From: Betaproteobacteria bacterium
GTDB taxonomy: Bacteria > Pseudomonadota > Gammaproteobacteria > Burkholderiales > SG8-39
Assembly (NCBI GenBank): GCA_016713125.1
Contig: JADJPT010000034.1
Location: 1 to 19,381, forward strand
Length of the DNA: 19,381 nucleotides
Direction of reading: 5' to 3'
Shown: in pieces, positions 1 to 7,221 of the stretch
Layout of the letters: each line of letters begins with the position of its first letter
Position numbering within the stretch: the first letter of the stretch is position 1
Translations under genes and position numbers: made by a program
Notes under the pieces: generated by a model
What the model saw: the letters and a program-made list of their open reading frames with translations, nothing else
What the model was told of the DNA's origin: nothing
Database searches by the model: none

Positions 1-241
1 GCGATCCGCATCGCCAACGACACGGTCTACGGACTGGCGGCCGGCGTGTGGTCGGCCGACGCGGGCGCGCGCGCAGAAGGTCGCGCGCCGGCTGCGCGCC
101 GGCCAGATCGACATCAACGGCGGTCCGTACAACTGGGCCGCCCCCTTCGGCGGCTACAAGCAGTCGGGACATGGGCGCGAAGCCGGGGTGTACGGCCTGG
201 AGGAATTCCTGGAGTACAAGTCGCTGCAGCTGAAGGGCTGA
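1..241 (+). pseudogene. Aldehyde dehydrogenase family protein, C-terminal fragment, frameshifted as read
   Basis: This is the last ~80 residues of an NAD(P)-dependent aldehyde dehydrogenase, an enzyme that oxidises an aldehyde to a carboxylate. The first part is read in the frame starting at base 1 (AIRIANDTVYGLAAGVWSAD). From base 74 the family sequence continues in the frame starting at base 2 (QKVARRLRAGQIDINGG, then APFGGYKQSGHGRE and GLEEFLEYKSLQL), ending at TGA 239-241. The PFGGYKQSGxGRE and GLEEFLEYK blocks are characteristic of the ALDH C-terminus. The switch needs one extra base inside the run gcgggcgcgcgcgcag around 61-74, a tract where indel errors are common. The catalytic Cys/Glu part lies left of the window. 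It precedes the SDR by 90 bp on the same strand, so aldehyde and alcohol oxidation may be linked. The family is certain; whether the gene is truly broken is not. Confidence 0.85.
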
Positions 242-271
242 AGAAGCAAAAAAGGCGGAAGGTCGCGAACA

Positions 272-310
272 GGGGGTGCGGGCCCTCCCGTTCAGGGCCC
301 CCCGCACCCC
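272..310 (+). terminator. GC-rich hairpin between ALDH and SDR, possible terminator
   Basis: The arms GGGGTGCGGGCCCT and AGGGCCC-CCC-GCACCCC pair over 14 bp with a 3-nt bulge and a short loop around CCCGTTC. It lies 31 bp after the ALDH stop and ends just before the Shine-Dalgarno sequence of the SDR. No T-run follows on the plus strand, so a classical intrinsic terminator is not supported. It could be an attenuating or mRNA-stabilising hairpin. Confidence 0.4.
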
Positions 311-331
311 GAATCACATTGGAGGCAGGTG

Positions 332-1108
332 ATGGGCGTCAAACAATTGTTCGATCTCGGCGGCCGCGTGGCGCTGATCACCGGCGGCTCGCGCGGGCTG
401 GGCCTGCAGATGGCCGAGGCGCTGGGCGAAATGGGCGCAAAGATCGCCATCAGCGCGCGCAAGCAGTCCGAACTCGATGAGGCGGTGGCGCACCTGGCCG
501 GGCTGGGCATCGCGGCCACGGCCTTCGTCTGCGACATCGGCAGGCGCGAGCAGATCGCGCCGCTGGCCGACGCCGTGCTGGCGAAGTTCGGCAAGGTCGA
601 CATCCTGGTCAACAACGCCGGCGCCACCTGGGGCGCGCCGGCCGAGGACCACCCCATCGAGGGCTGGGACAAGCTGGTCAACGTCAACCTGACCGGCGCC
701 TTCATCCTCTCGCAGCAGATCGCGAAGAAATCCATGATCCCCGCCGGCTGGGGCCGCATCCTGAACACCGCCTCGATCGCCGGCCTGACCGCCAGCGACC
801 CGCGCGTGGTGAAGACGGTGGCCTACAACGCCACCAAGCACGGCCTGGTCGGCCTGACGCGCCAGTGCGCCGCCGAATGGGGCAGGTACGGCATCACGGT
901 GAACGCCATCTGCCCGGGCTTCTTCCCCTCGAAGATGACGGCCGCCACGCTGGACGCCGAAGGCGCCTTCCTGCTCGCCGGCACGCCGACCGGGCGGCTG
1001 GGCAACGACGAGGACCTCAAGGGCCTGGCCGTGCTGCTGGCCTCGGAGGCCTCGCGCCACATCACCGGGCAGGCCATCGCCGTCGACGGCGGCGCCACCA
1101 TCCTATGA
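332..1108 (+). CDS. SDR family NAD(P)-dependent oxidoreductase
   Basis: A classical short-chain dehydrogenase/reductase of 258 residues, normal for the family, that interconverts an alcohol and a ketone with NAD(P). The cofactor motif TGGSRGLG is at residues 17-24 and NNAG at about 94-97. The catalytic Ser is in NTASIAGL (S148) and the YxxxK is Y165-NAT-K169. The C-terminus ends VDGGATIL, as in gluconate 5-dehydrogenase-like and 3-oxoacyl reductase-like SDRs. The ATG at 332 is preferred over the GTG at 329 because GGAGG (321-325) sits 6 nt upstream of it. The gene follows an ALDH and its stop touches the start region of a hotdog thioesterase, so the three are probably co-transcribed. The substrate cannot be read from the sequence. 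Confidence 0.93.
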   Translation: MGVKQLFDLGGRVALITGGSRGLGLQMAEALGEMGAKIAISARKQSELDEAVAHLAGLGIAATAFVCDIGRREQIAPLADAVLAKFGKVDILVNNAGATWGAPAEDHPIEGWDKLVNVNLTGAFILSQQIAKKSMIPAGWGRILNTASIAGLTASDPRVVKTVAYNATKHGLVGLTRQCAAEWGRYGITVNAICPGFFPSKMTAATLDAEGAFLLAGTPTGRLGNDEDLKGLAVLLASEASRHITGQAIAVDGGATIL

Positions 1109-1126
1109 GCAAGACATGAGCAAGAC
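1105..1126 (+). repeat. Perfect 11-bp tandem duplication of the thioesterase start region
   Basis: ATGAGCAAGAC occurs twice back to back (1105-1115 and 1116-1126). The first ATG overlaps the SDR stop as ATGA. Read from it, translation gives M-S-K-T and stops at a TGA (1117-1119) that overlaps the second ATG, which is the true start of the thioesterase. Confidence 0.95.
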
Positions 1127-1553
1127 TTCGCCCTACAACCTCGAGTTCGCCCGCGAGTACCAGAAGAAGATCGCCTTCGCCGAACACCTGGGCTTCTACA
1201 TCGAGCACCTGGAGGACGGCATGGCGCGGCTGTCGTGCGCGCTGCGCCCCGAGATGACCAACAGCTGGGGCATCGCGCACGGCGGCGTGATCCTCACCCT
1301 GCTCGATGTGACGCTGTGCATGGCCGCGCGCACCCAGCACCCGGACTCGGGCGGCGTGATGACCATCGACATGAGCACCTCCTTCACCAACGCCGGCAAG
1401 GTCAAGCTGCTGGCCGAGGGCCGCGTGCTGCGCCCGGGCCGCTCGGTGATCTTCACCGAAGGCGAGGTGCGCAACACCGACGGCACCCTGGTGGCCAAGG
1501 GCATGGCCACGGTGCGCGCGCGGGACGCCGAAAAGAAGACCGCGGAGAAGTAG
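1116..1553 (+). CDS. PaaI family hotdog-fold thioesterase
   Basis: A 145-residue single hotdog domain, typical of PaaI/YbgC-like acyl-CoA thioesterases that hydrolyse acyl- or aryl-acyl-CoA to free acid and CoA. The family signature is N49-SWGIAHGG (H55-G56-G57) followed by the helix LTLLDVTLCMAA with D64, the usual position of the acidic catalytic residue. It is followed by the MTIDMSTSFTNAGK strand and a RSVIFTEGEV strand. The start at 1116 lacks a convincing Shine-Dalgarno sequence. It lies 8 nt after the SDR stop and in the second copy of an 11-bp duplication, so initiation is probably by coupling to the preceding gene. The natural role is likely CoA recycling or release of dead-end CoA esters in the same pathway; the substrate is unknown. 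Confidence 0.9.
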   Translation: MSKTSPYNLEFAREYQKKIAFAEHLGFYIEHLEDGMARLSCALRPEMTNSWGIAHGGVILTLLDVTLCMAARTQHPDSGGVMTIDMSTSFTNAGKVKLLAEGRVLRPGRSVIFTEGEVRNTDGTLVAKGMATVRARDAEKKTAEK

Positions 1554-1590
1554 CCGAACCCCGGCAGGCGCCTTCGACGTCCCGGAGGGA

Positions 1591-1652
1591 TGGCAGCAAT
1601 CGGCCTGGAACGCCGCACCAGGCGGAGACTTTGCCGAAAAAGTGGCAGTATT
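1591..1652. repeat. 62-bp structured repeat, copy 1, in a convergent gene junction
   Basis: This matches 10859-10920 without gaps at 50 of 62 positions (my hand count). The inner hairpin CCGC-ACCAG-GCGG is identical in both copies. The outer arms are TCGGC (1600-1604) and GCCGA (1633-1637); the second copy uses different bases that still largely pair. AAAAAGTGGCA follows on the plus strand. It lies between the thioesterase and BVMO 3' ends, so a bidirectional transcription-end or REP-like role is likely. No gene is visible in the 1554-1675 gap. Confidence 0.75.
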
Positions 1653-1675
1653 GACCGGGCCGCGCCCGGTCCGCT

Positions 1676-3664
1676 TCAGGCGCCGCCGGCCGGCTTGTCG
1701 TAGCGGTAGTCCGAAGGGTTCAGCGCCGCGGTCATCCGCCAGTAGTCGACCAGCCGCCACGGCGAGACCGCGGTCACCCGCCCGGCCTTGTTGCGGTACC
1801 AGTTCTTCACGCCCTTGTGCGTCCACACCATGCGCGCATGCGCCTCGTCGACGCGGCGGTTGAACTCCTCGTACACCGCCGGGCGCACGTCCATGGCCGC
1901 ATGCCCGCCCTCGATCAGCTCGCGGATGCACTGCATGGCATAGCGCACCTGGCATTCGGTGTGGAAGAACATGCTGCCGCCGTGCGACAGGATGGTGTTC
2001 GGCCCCTGCATCAGGAACATGTTCGGGAAGCCCGGCACCGTGATGCCCAGGTGGGCGCGCGGATTGTCCTCGCCCCACAGCGCGCGCAGGTTCACGCCGC
2101 CGCGGCCGGTGATCTCCATGTCGGCCAGCATGCGCGTGGCCTGGAAGCCGGTGGCCAGCACGATGGCGTCGACCCCGTGGCGCACGCCCTGGCCGTCGAC
2201 CACCGCCCCCGGCTCGACGCGCGCCACGCCGGCGTCGCACAGCGCGACGTTGTCGCGCTTGAGCATCTTGTACCAGCCGTTGTCGCGCAGCATGCGCTTG
2301 CCGTAGGGCGGGTAGGCCGGCATGGCCTTGGCGAGCAGGTCGGGCCGCTCGGCCAGCTCGGCGTGCATGTGCGCGAGCAGGCGCTCGCGAAACGCATGGT
2401 TCTCGGCGTTCAGCGAGATCTGCGGGGTCGGCCACTCGGGGTCGACCTGCAGCATGCTGTACAGGCCGTCGCCCGAGGCCCAGAACAGCAGGAAGCGGTA
2501 CCAGTTGCCGAAGTAGGGAACGTTGGCGCAGGCCCACTGCATGCCGGCGTTCACCTCGGCGTGGTACAGCGGGTGCGGCAGGCACCAGTGCCGGCCGCGC
2601 TGGAACACCGTGAGCCTGTCCACCAGCGGCGCGATGCTCGGCCCGGCCTGCATGCCGCTGGCGCCGGTGCCGATCATCGCCACGCGCTTGCCGCGCAGGT
2701 CGGTGCCGTGGTCCCAGCGCGCGGTGTGGAAGGCCGGGCCGCCGAAGCTGTCCAGCCCGGGAATGTCGGGGATCGCCGGGATGTTCAGCTGGCCCACCGC
2801 CGGCACGAAGGCACGGCCCTCGAGCACCTCGGTCCTGCCGGCCGCGTCGCGTGTCGTGACCCGCCACACGGCGCGCGCCTCGTCGTAACGGGCGGCCAGC
2901 ACTTCGGTGCGCAGGCGGATGTGCGGGCGCAGGCCGTACTTGTCGGCGCAGTGCTCGAGGTACTGCCAGAGTTCGTCGCGTTTGGCGAAGTGGCGCGACC
3001 AGTCGGCCTTGGGCTCGAAGGAATACGAATAGAAATGGTTGGGGATGTCGACCGCGCAGCCCGGGTAGCTGTTCTCGTACCAGGTGCCGCCCACCGCATC
3101 GCCGCGCTCGAGGATGGTGAACGGGATGCCGGCCTCGCGCAGCTTGATGCCCATGCACAGGCCGGACAGCCCGGCGCCGACGATCAGCACGTGAAAGCCT
3201 TCGCGCGCGCCGGCCGGCAGCGGGCGGCGCCAGTTCACGCTGCGCACGTCGCGCTTCTCCGCGCCCACCTCCTCCATCATCATGGCCACGTAATCGTCGG
3301 CCACCAGTGCGCCCACGCCGACGCTCATCAGGCGGCCGAACATGGCCGGGGAGAGGTCCGCCGGCCCGGGCTGCGCCGCGCCGGCGCGCGCCTTGAGCGT
3401 GGCCACCAGGCGCTCGCGGATCTCCGCGCACAGATCCGGCGGCAGTTGCTGCATGTAGCTCCAGGCGCCGCTCACGTGCGGGCGCGCGCGCTCGAGCAGG
3501 TCGGTGTCGCCGGACAGCTGGGCCTGCACCATCAGCTGCGGCACGCTGTCGGCCTGTTCGAGCGCCGCGCGCAGCGCGGCCTCGTCGGCCACCGCGCGGC
3601 GGAACTCCGCCTGCGTGGGCAGCGCGTGCACGGAACGGTCTTCGCTCGGGACTGCGGTCGTCAT
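1676..3664 (-). CDS. Flavin-containing Baeyer-Villiger monooxygenase, 4-hydroxyacetophenone monooxygenase-like
   Basis: A 662-residue FAD/NADPH class B flavoprotein monooxygenase that inserts one oxygen next to a ketone carbonyl to give an ester or lactone. The FAD Rossmann motif GAGLSG is at residues 163-168. The BVMO fingerprint FGGPAFHTARWD is at 307-318 (FxGxxxHxxxW[P/D]). The NADPH motif GTGASG is at 332-337. The ~150-residue segment before the FAD domain and the total length match the HapE (4-hydroxyacetophenone monooxygenase) type rather than the ~540-residue cyclohexanone or phenylacetone monooxygenases. The ATG at 3664 follows GGGAGAACGCC. It starts 20 nt after the biotin carboxylase stop and is the last gene of the carboxylase operon. 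The class is secure; the ketone substrate (aryl, alicyclic or aliphatic) is not known. Confidence 0.92.
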   Translation of the reverse strand: MTTAVPSEDRSVHALPTQAEFRRAVADEAALRAALEQADSVPQLMVQAQLSGDTDLLERARPHVSGAWSYMQQLPPDLCAEIRERLVATLKARAGAAQPGPADLSPAMFGRLMSVGVGALVADDYVAMMMEEVGAEKRDVRSVNWRRPLPAGAREGFHVLIVGAGLSGLCMGIKLREAGIPFTILERGDAVGGTWYENSYPGCAVDIPNHFYSYSFEPKADWSRHFAKRDELWQYLEHCADKYGLRPHIRLRTEVLAARYDEARAVWRVTTRDAAGRTEVLEGRAFVPAVGQLNIPAIPDIPGLDSFGGPAFHTARWDHGTDLRGKRVAMIGTGASGMQAGPSIAPLVDRLTVFQRGRHWCLPHPLYHAEVNAGMQWACANVPYFGNWYRFLLFWASGDGLYSMLQVDPEWPTPQISLNAENHAFRERLLAHMHAELAERPDLLAKAMPAYPPYGKRMLRDNGWYKMLKRDNVALCDAGVARVEPGAVVDGQGVRHGVDAIVLATGFQATRMLADMEITGRGGVNLRALWGEDNPRAHLGITVPGFPNMFLMQGPNTILSHGGSMFFHTECQVRYAMQCIRELIEGGHAAMDVRPAVYEEFNRRVDEAHARMVWTHKGVKNWYRNKAGRVTAVSPWRLVDYWRMTAALNPSDYRYDKPAGGA

Positions 3665-3684
3665 GGCGTTCTCCCGGCCGGGCC

Positions 3685-5058
3685 TCAGGCGGCCCGCCCG
3701 GTGTCCTGCTCCGCGGCCAGCACCTTCTCGGCCCAGCGCGTGTTGATGTTGCCGGCGACGAAATCCGGGTTGCGCAGCAGCCGGCCGAGGAAGGGCAGCG
3801 TGGTGTGCACGCCCTCGACCGCGAACTCCGCGACGGCGCGCTCCAGCGCGGCCACCGCCGCGGCGCGGTCCGCGCCGTGCACGATCAGCTTGCCGATCAT
3901 CGAGTCGTAGAACGGCGGCACCAGGTAGCCGACGCCGCAATGCGTGTCGACGCGCACGCCCGCGCCGCGCGGCTCGTCCCAGCGCGTGAGGCGCCCGGGC
4001 GAGGGGCGAAAGCCCTGCTCCGGGGACTCGGCGTTGACGCGCACCTCGATGGCGTGGCCGGCGATGCGCACGTCGGCCTGCGTCAGGCCGAGCGGCGCGC
4101 CCGAGGCGATGCCGATCTGCTCGCAGACGATGTCCAGCCCCGTGACCATCTCGGTCACCGGATGCTCCACCTGGAGGCGCGTGTTCACCTCGAGGAAGTA
4201 GAACTTCCCGGCGTCCTGGTCGACGATGTACTCGACCGTGCCGGCGTTGCGGTAGTTGGCCGCCGCGGCCAGCATCACGGCGCTGGTGCAGATCTCGGTG
4301 CGCAGCGCCTGGGGCAGCAGCGCGGCCGGCGCCTCCTCGATGATCTTCTGGAAGCGGCGCTGCACCGAGCACTCGCGTTCGCCCAGGTGCAGCACCCTGC
4401 CGTGGTGGTCGGCGAGGATCTGCACCTCGATATGGCGCGCGTTGGCGATGTAGTGCTCCATGTACAGCGTGGCGTCGCCGAAGGCCGCCTGCGCCTCGGC
4501 CGAGCCGGTCTGGAACGCGGTCTTCAGTTCGGCGTGGTCGCGCGCCACCTTCATGCCGCGCCCGCCGCCGCCGGCCGCGGCCTTGAGCAGCACCGGAAAA
4601 CCGACCTCGCCGGCCAGCGCGGCGGCGTGTTCCTCGGATTCGACCCGCGTCGAGCCCGGCAGCACCGGCACGCCGCATTCCTCGGCGAACTGGCGCGCCG
4701 CCAGCTTGTTGCCCATCAGGCGCATCGAATCGGCCTGCGGGCCGATGAACACGATGCCGTTGGCGGCGCAGGCCTCGGGGAGCTCGGCGCGCTCGGACAG
4801 GAAGCCGTATCCCGGGTGCAGCGCGTCGCAGCCCGCGGCCATCGCCACGTGCACCACCTTGTTCACGTCCAGGTAGCTGTCGCGCGACGGCGGCGGTCCG
4901 ATGCAGATGGCGCGATCGGCCAGCCGCGCGGCCAGGCTGTCGCGATCGGCCTCGGAGACCACCACATAGGCCTCGATGCCCAGCTTCCGGCAGGCGCGCA
5001 GGATGCGCACCGCGATCTCGCCGCGGTTGGCGATCAGGATTCTGCGTAGCGGTTTCAT
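3685..5058 (-). CDS. accC: Biotin carboxylase subunit (AccC family)
   Basis: A 457-residue biotin carboxylase of normal length that carboxylates biotin on the carrier protein using ATP and bicarbonate. The N-terminus KPLRRILIANRGEIAVRI is canonical. The ATP-grasp glycine loop GGGGRGM is at 163-169. The active-site stretch ERECSVQRRFQK is at about 228-239 and EVNTRLQVEHPVTE at about 290-303. No key residue is missing. It lies 8 nt after the carboxyltransferase and 20 nt before the BVMO. It is probably a pathway-dedicated paralogue rather than the housekeeping acetyl-CoA carboxylase subunit, because it is clustered with an HMGL-type carboxyltransferase and catabolic genes (inference). The symbol denotes the family. 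Confidence 0.95.
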   Translation of the reverse strand: MKPLRRILIANRGEIAVRILRACRKLGIEAYVVVSEADRDSLAARLADRAICIGPPPSRDSYLDVNKVVHVAMAAGCDALHPGYGFLSERAELPEACAANGIVFIGPQADSMRLMGNKLAARQFAEECGVPVLPGSTRVESEEHAAALAGEVGFPVLLKAAAGGGGRGMKVARDHAELKTAFQTGSAEAQAAFGDATLYMEHYIANARHIEVQILADHHGRVLHLGERECSVQRRFQKIIEEAPAALLPQALRTEICTSAVMLAAAANYRNAGTVEYIVDQDAGKFYFLEVNTRLQVEHPVTEMVTGLDIVCEQIGIASGAPLGLTQADVRIAGHAIEVRVNAESPEQGFRPSPGRLTRWDEPRGAGVRVDTHCGVGYLVPPFYDSMIGKLIVHGADRAAAVAALERAVAEFAVEGVHTTLPFLGRLLRNPDFVAGNINTRWAEKVLAAEQDTGRAA

Positions 5059-5066
5059 CCCCGCCC

Positions 5067-6497
5067 CTACATCACGAGGTGGAACTGCCTGACGTCCTTG
5101 CGGCTGGCCACCTGGCGCACCAGGTCGACGATGGAGCCGGCGGAATCGGTGAGCGACAGCGGGCCGGCGGCGCGCAGCGACTGCAGGTGCTCGGGCATGA
5201 ACAGGTACTCGAGCAGCATTTCCTCGTCGGAGGCGAACGGGCCGTTGTCGCGGCGGAAGCGCTCGAGCACCGGCTCCACGGTCAGGCCGGGGCGCTCGGT
5301 GATCGGGCGGATGCCGGTGCGGTTGCTGACCTCGTCGAGCAGCCTGGCGCTGACCGTCGCGGGCGGCGCGCCGTAGTAGCCCAGCACCAGCTGCTCGACC
5401 TCCTTCAGCGTGACCTTGTAGCGGCCGTACAGCACGTTGAGCATGGCCTGCGTGCCGATCACCTGCGAGAACGGCGTCACCATCAGCGCCCAGCCCAGGT
5501 CCTCGCGCACCACCTGGATCTCCTCGAACACCTCCTGCAGGCGATGGCCCAGGCCGAGCTGCTCGAGCTGGGCGCGGAAGTTCGACACCATGCCGCCGGG
5601 CATCTGGTGCCGGTACACCGAGGGGTCGTATTCAGCCGGCACGCCGACCGGCTTGCCGTGGCGCTCGGCCACCGCATAGAAATGCTTTTCGATCTCCGCC
5701 GTGGCGGCCGGGTCGACGCCGGTTTCGTAGCCGGCCTCGGCCAGGTGGCGCAGCATCGAGCCGGTGGCCGGCAGCGAGGCGCCGTTGGCCAGCGCGCGCG
5801 TGGCCGTCCAGATTCCGTCGGCGCCGGCCGCAACCGCCTCCAGGTTGGTCGCCGGGCCCAGGCCGGTGATGCAGTGCGAGTGGCAGTAGAACGGACGCCC
5901 GCCGGCCACCGCCTTCATGGCCGGCAGCAGGGTGCGCACGCGCTCTGGCGTGAGCACGCCGTTGGGGTCCTTGAGCACCAGCATGTCGGCGCCCAGCGCG
6001 TGCAGCTCGCGCGTCTTCTGCACGAAGTGCTCGTCGGTGTGCGCCGGGCTGATCGAGTACACCACCGCGCCCAGCACCTTGCCGCCGGCCTTGTGCACGG
6101 CGCGGATCGGCACCTCGAAGTTGCGGATGTCGTTCAGCCCGTCCATCAGGAAGAAGCGGTCGATGCCGCCGGCGCAGCAGCGCTGCAGGTACAGGTCGAG
6201 CACGTCGTCGGGCATCAGCGCCTTGCCGACGCTGAAGCCCAGGCAGATGCTGATCATCTGCAGCGGCGTGTTCGGCATGCCGGCCTTGAGCAGGCGCAGG
6301 CGCTCCCAGGGGTCCTCCTTCAGGTAGCGCACGCAGGAGTCCATGATCGCCGTGCCCATGCACTCGATGGCGTCGTGCCCGGCGCGATCGAGCACCGGCA
6401 GCATGGGCAGCATCATGGCGGTGGTCATGCGCGTGGCCCACATCGACTGCTGGCCGTCGCGCAGCGTGGTTTCGGTGACTGCGACCTTTCTCGCCAT
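5067..6497 (-). CDS. HMGL-type biotin-dependent carboxyltransferase, PycB/OadA-related with altered active site
   Basis: A 476-residue protein with an N-terminal HMGL-like TIM barrel and a C-terminal PYC/OADA conserved carboxylase domain, and no fused biotin domain. It transfers CO2 from carboxybiotin to, or from, an acceptor. Retained family features are TLRDGQQS (metal ligand D14), DGLND, SPAHT, the active-site Lys in VLKDPNG (K176), metal ligands H206 and H208, and MPGGMVSN near 299-306. Changed are the WGGATFD stretch (here MGTAIMD, ~47-53), the RGxN loop whose Arg binds the pyruvate carboxylate (here ICLGFSVG, ~84-91), and the HxHDTSG/HxHATTG stretch (here HSHCITG, 206-212), where Ile takes the place of the catalytic Thr. 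The start at 6497 has GGAG upstream. It sits between carrier and biotin carboxylase genes. The acceptor is probably not pyruvate or oxaloacetate; the true one is unknown. Confidence 0.88.
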   Translation of the reverse strand: MARKVAVTETTLRDGQQSMWATRMTTAMMLPMLPVLDRAGHDAIECMGTAIMDSCVRYLKEDPWERLRLLKAGMPNTPLQMISICLGFSVGKALMPDDVLDLYLQRCCAGGIDRFFLMDGLNDIRNFEVPIRAVHKAGGKVLGAVVYSISPAHTDEHFVQKTRELHALGADMLVLKDPNGVLTPERVRTLLPAMKAVAGGRPFYCHSHCITGLGPATNLEAVAAGADGIWTATRALANGASLPATGSMLRHLAEAGYETGVDPAATAEIEKHFYAVAERHGKPVGVPAEYDPSVYRHQMPGGMVSNFRAQLEQLGLGHRLQEVFEEIQVVREDLGWALMVTPFSQVIGTQAMLNVLYGRYKVTLKEVEQLVLGYYGAPPATVSARLLDEVSNRTGIRPITERPGLTVEPVLERFRRDNGPFASDEEMLLEYLFMPEHLQSLRAAGPLSLTDSAGSIVDLVRQVASRKDVRQFHLVM

Positions 6498-6517
6498 CTC
6501 GTTCTCCGCGGCCGCTT

Positions 6518-7002
6518 TCAGGCCGGTTCCACGTACATCAGCACCTGGCCGTGCTCGACCAGCGTGGCGTCCTCGACCAGGATCTCGACCACCCGGCCGG
6601 CGCAGGGCGCGGTCACGCCGGTGAACATCTTCATCACCTCGATCAGGCACAGCGTGTCGCCGGCGGCGACCTGCGCGCCCGGCTGCACGAACGGCGGCTG
6701 GTGCGGGGCCGGGCAGCGGTAGAAGGTGCCCACCGAGGGCGCCTTGACCGCGGTGAGGCCTTCGCGCGCGGCGGCGCGCGCCGGGGCGGCCGGGGCCGCG
6801 GCGGTGACCGGCGCGGGCGCCTGCACCGCAATGGGGCGCGCGCCGGGGCGGCGGGCGCCGCGGGCGCGAAGCCCTGCGCGCCCATGCCGCCGCTCTTGCT
6901 CACCGCGAGCCGCACGCTGCCGACTTCCAGCCTGAGGTCCTGCAGATCGGAATCGAGGAAAACCTTGAGGATTTCCTGGATCTCCTTGATGGAAGGTTCC
7001 AT
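6518..7002 (-). pseudogene. accB: Biotin carboxyl carrier protein (AccB family), frameshifted as read
   Basis: The N-terminal region MEPSIKEIQEILKVFLDSD (start 7002, with GGAG upstream) and the C-terminal biotinyl domain are in different frames. The C-terminal part reads VKAPSVGTFYRCPAP, then GDTLCLIEVMKMFTGV and VEHGQVLMYVEP, ending at 6518. The biotinyl-lysine is the K of EVMKM (codon 6629-6631), about 37 residues from the C-terminus. The two halves would join if one base were restored in the GC tract around 6833-6848, inside the Ala/Pro-rich linker, giving ~161 residues, normal for AccB. The carrier shuttles carboxybiotin between the biotin carboxylase and the carboxyltransferase. It is first in the operon, 20 nt before the carboxyltransferase. 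The linker location and the downstream intact partners make a sequencing indel more likely than real loss, but this is unproven. Confidence 0.87.
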
Positions 7003-7155
7003 GCCGATTCTCCGTTTGCCGCCGTTGGGTTGCCGCCGCGGGATTGCTTGCGCAGCCTCGGCGACGCGCTGCAACATGCCGCTGCAACGTCCGCCGCCAC
7101 GCATGCGAGGGGTCTCGTTCGATTGTCTGCGCCCCCCATGCACGGGTCAAGCAGA

Positions 7156-7172
7156 CATGCGAATCTTGCATG
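7156..7172. promoter_or_regulatory. Inverted repeat CATGC-N7-GCATG, candidate operator
   Basis: Perfect 5-bp arms are separated by 7 bp (gaatctt), 78 bp before the TRAP binding-protein start and 22 bp upstream of the candidate -35. The spacing suits a dimeric helix-turn-helix regulator upstream of a promoter. No assay or homologous site is available here. Confidence 0.4.
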
Positions 7173-7193
7173 GCCGTTTCGCACAATTGCCGA

Positions 7194-7221
7194 TTCGCAC
7201 GATCGTGCAACGCGTTATGCT
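7194..7221 (+). promoter_or_regulatory. Candidate sigma-70 promoter with embedded palindrome for the TRAP operon
   Basis: TTCGCA (7194-7199) and TATGCT (7216-7221), 16 bp apart, each match 4 of 6 consensus positions. The perfect palindrome GCACGATCGTGC (7197-7208) overlaps the -35 and spacer, as a repressor operator would. The -10 is 28 bp before the ATG at 7250. Sequence support is weak. Confidence 0.35.

Noticed and set aside
272..310. Hairpin as a strong rho-independent terminator
   Set aside because: There is no T-run after the stem on the plus strand, so it is kept only as a low-confidence structure.
1062..3431. A 789-codon open frame on the minus strand overlapping the BVMO in another frame
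   Set aside because: It is rich in Arg/Ala/Gly/Pro, matches no family, and the BVMO in the same stretch has clear motifs. Long shadow frames are expected at this GC content.
5067..6497. Naming the carboxyltransferase pycB or oadA
   Set aside because: Active-site stretches differ from both, and no Na+-pump beta or gamma subunit lies beside it in the window.
5079..6722. A 547-codon plus-strand open frame antisense to the carboxyltransferase
   Set aside because: It has the His/Arg/Ala/Gln-rich composition of antisense reading in a high-GC gene, no domain and no ribosome site; the opposite strand encodes a recognisable enzyme.
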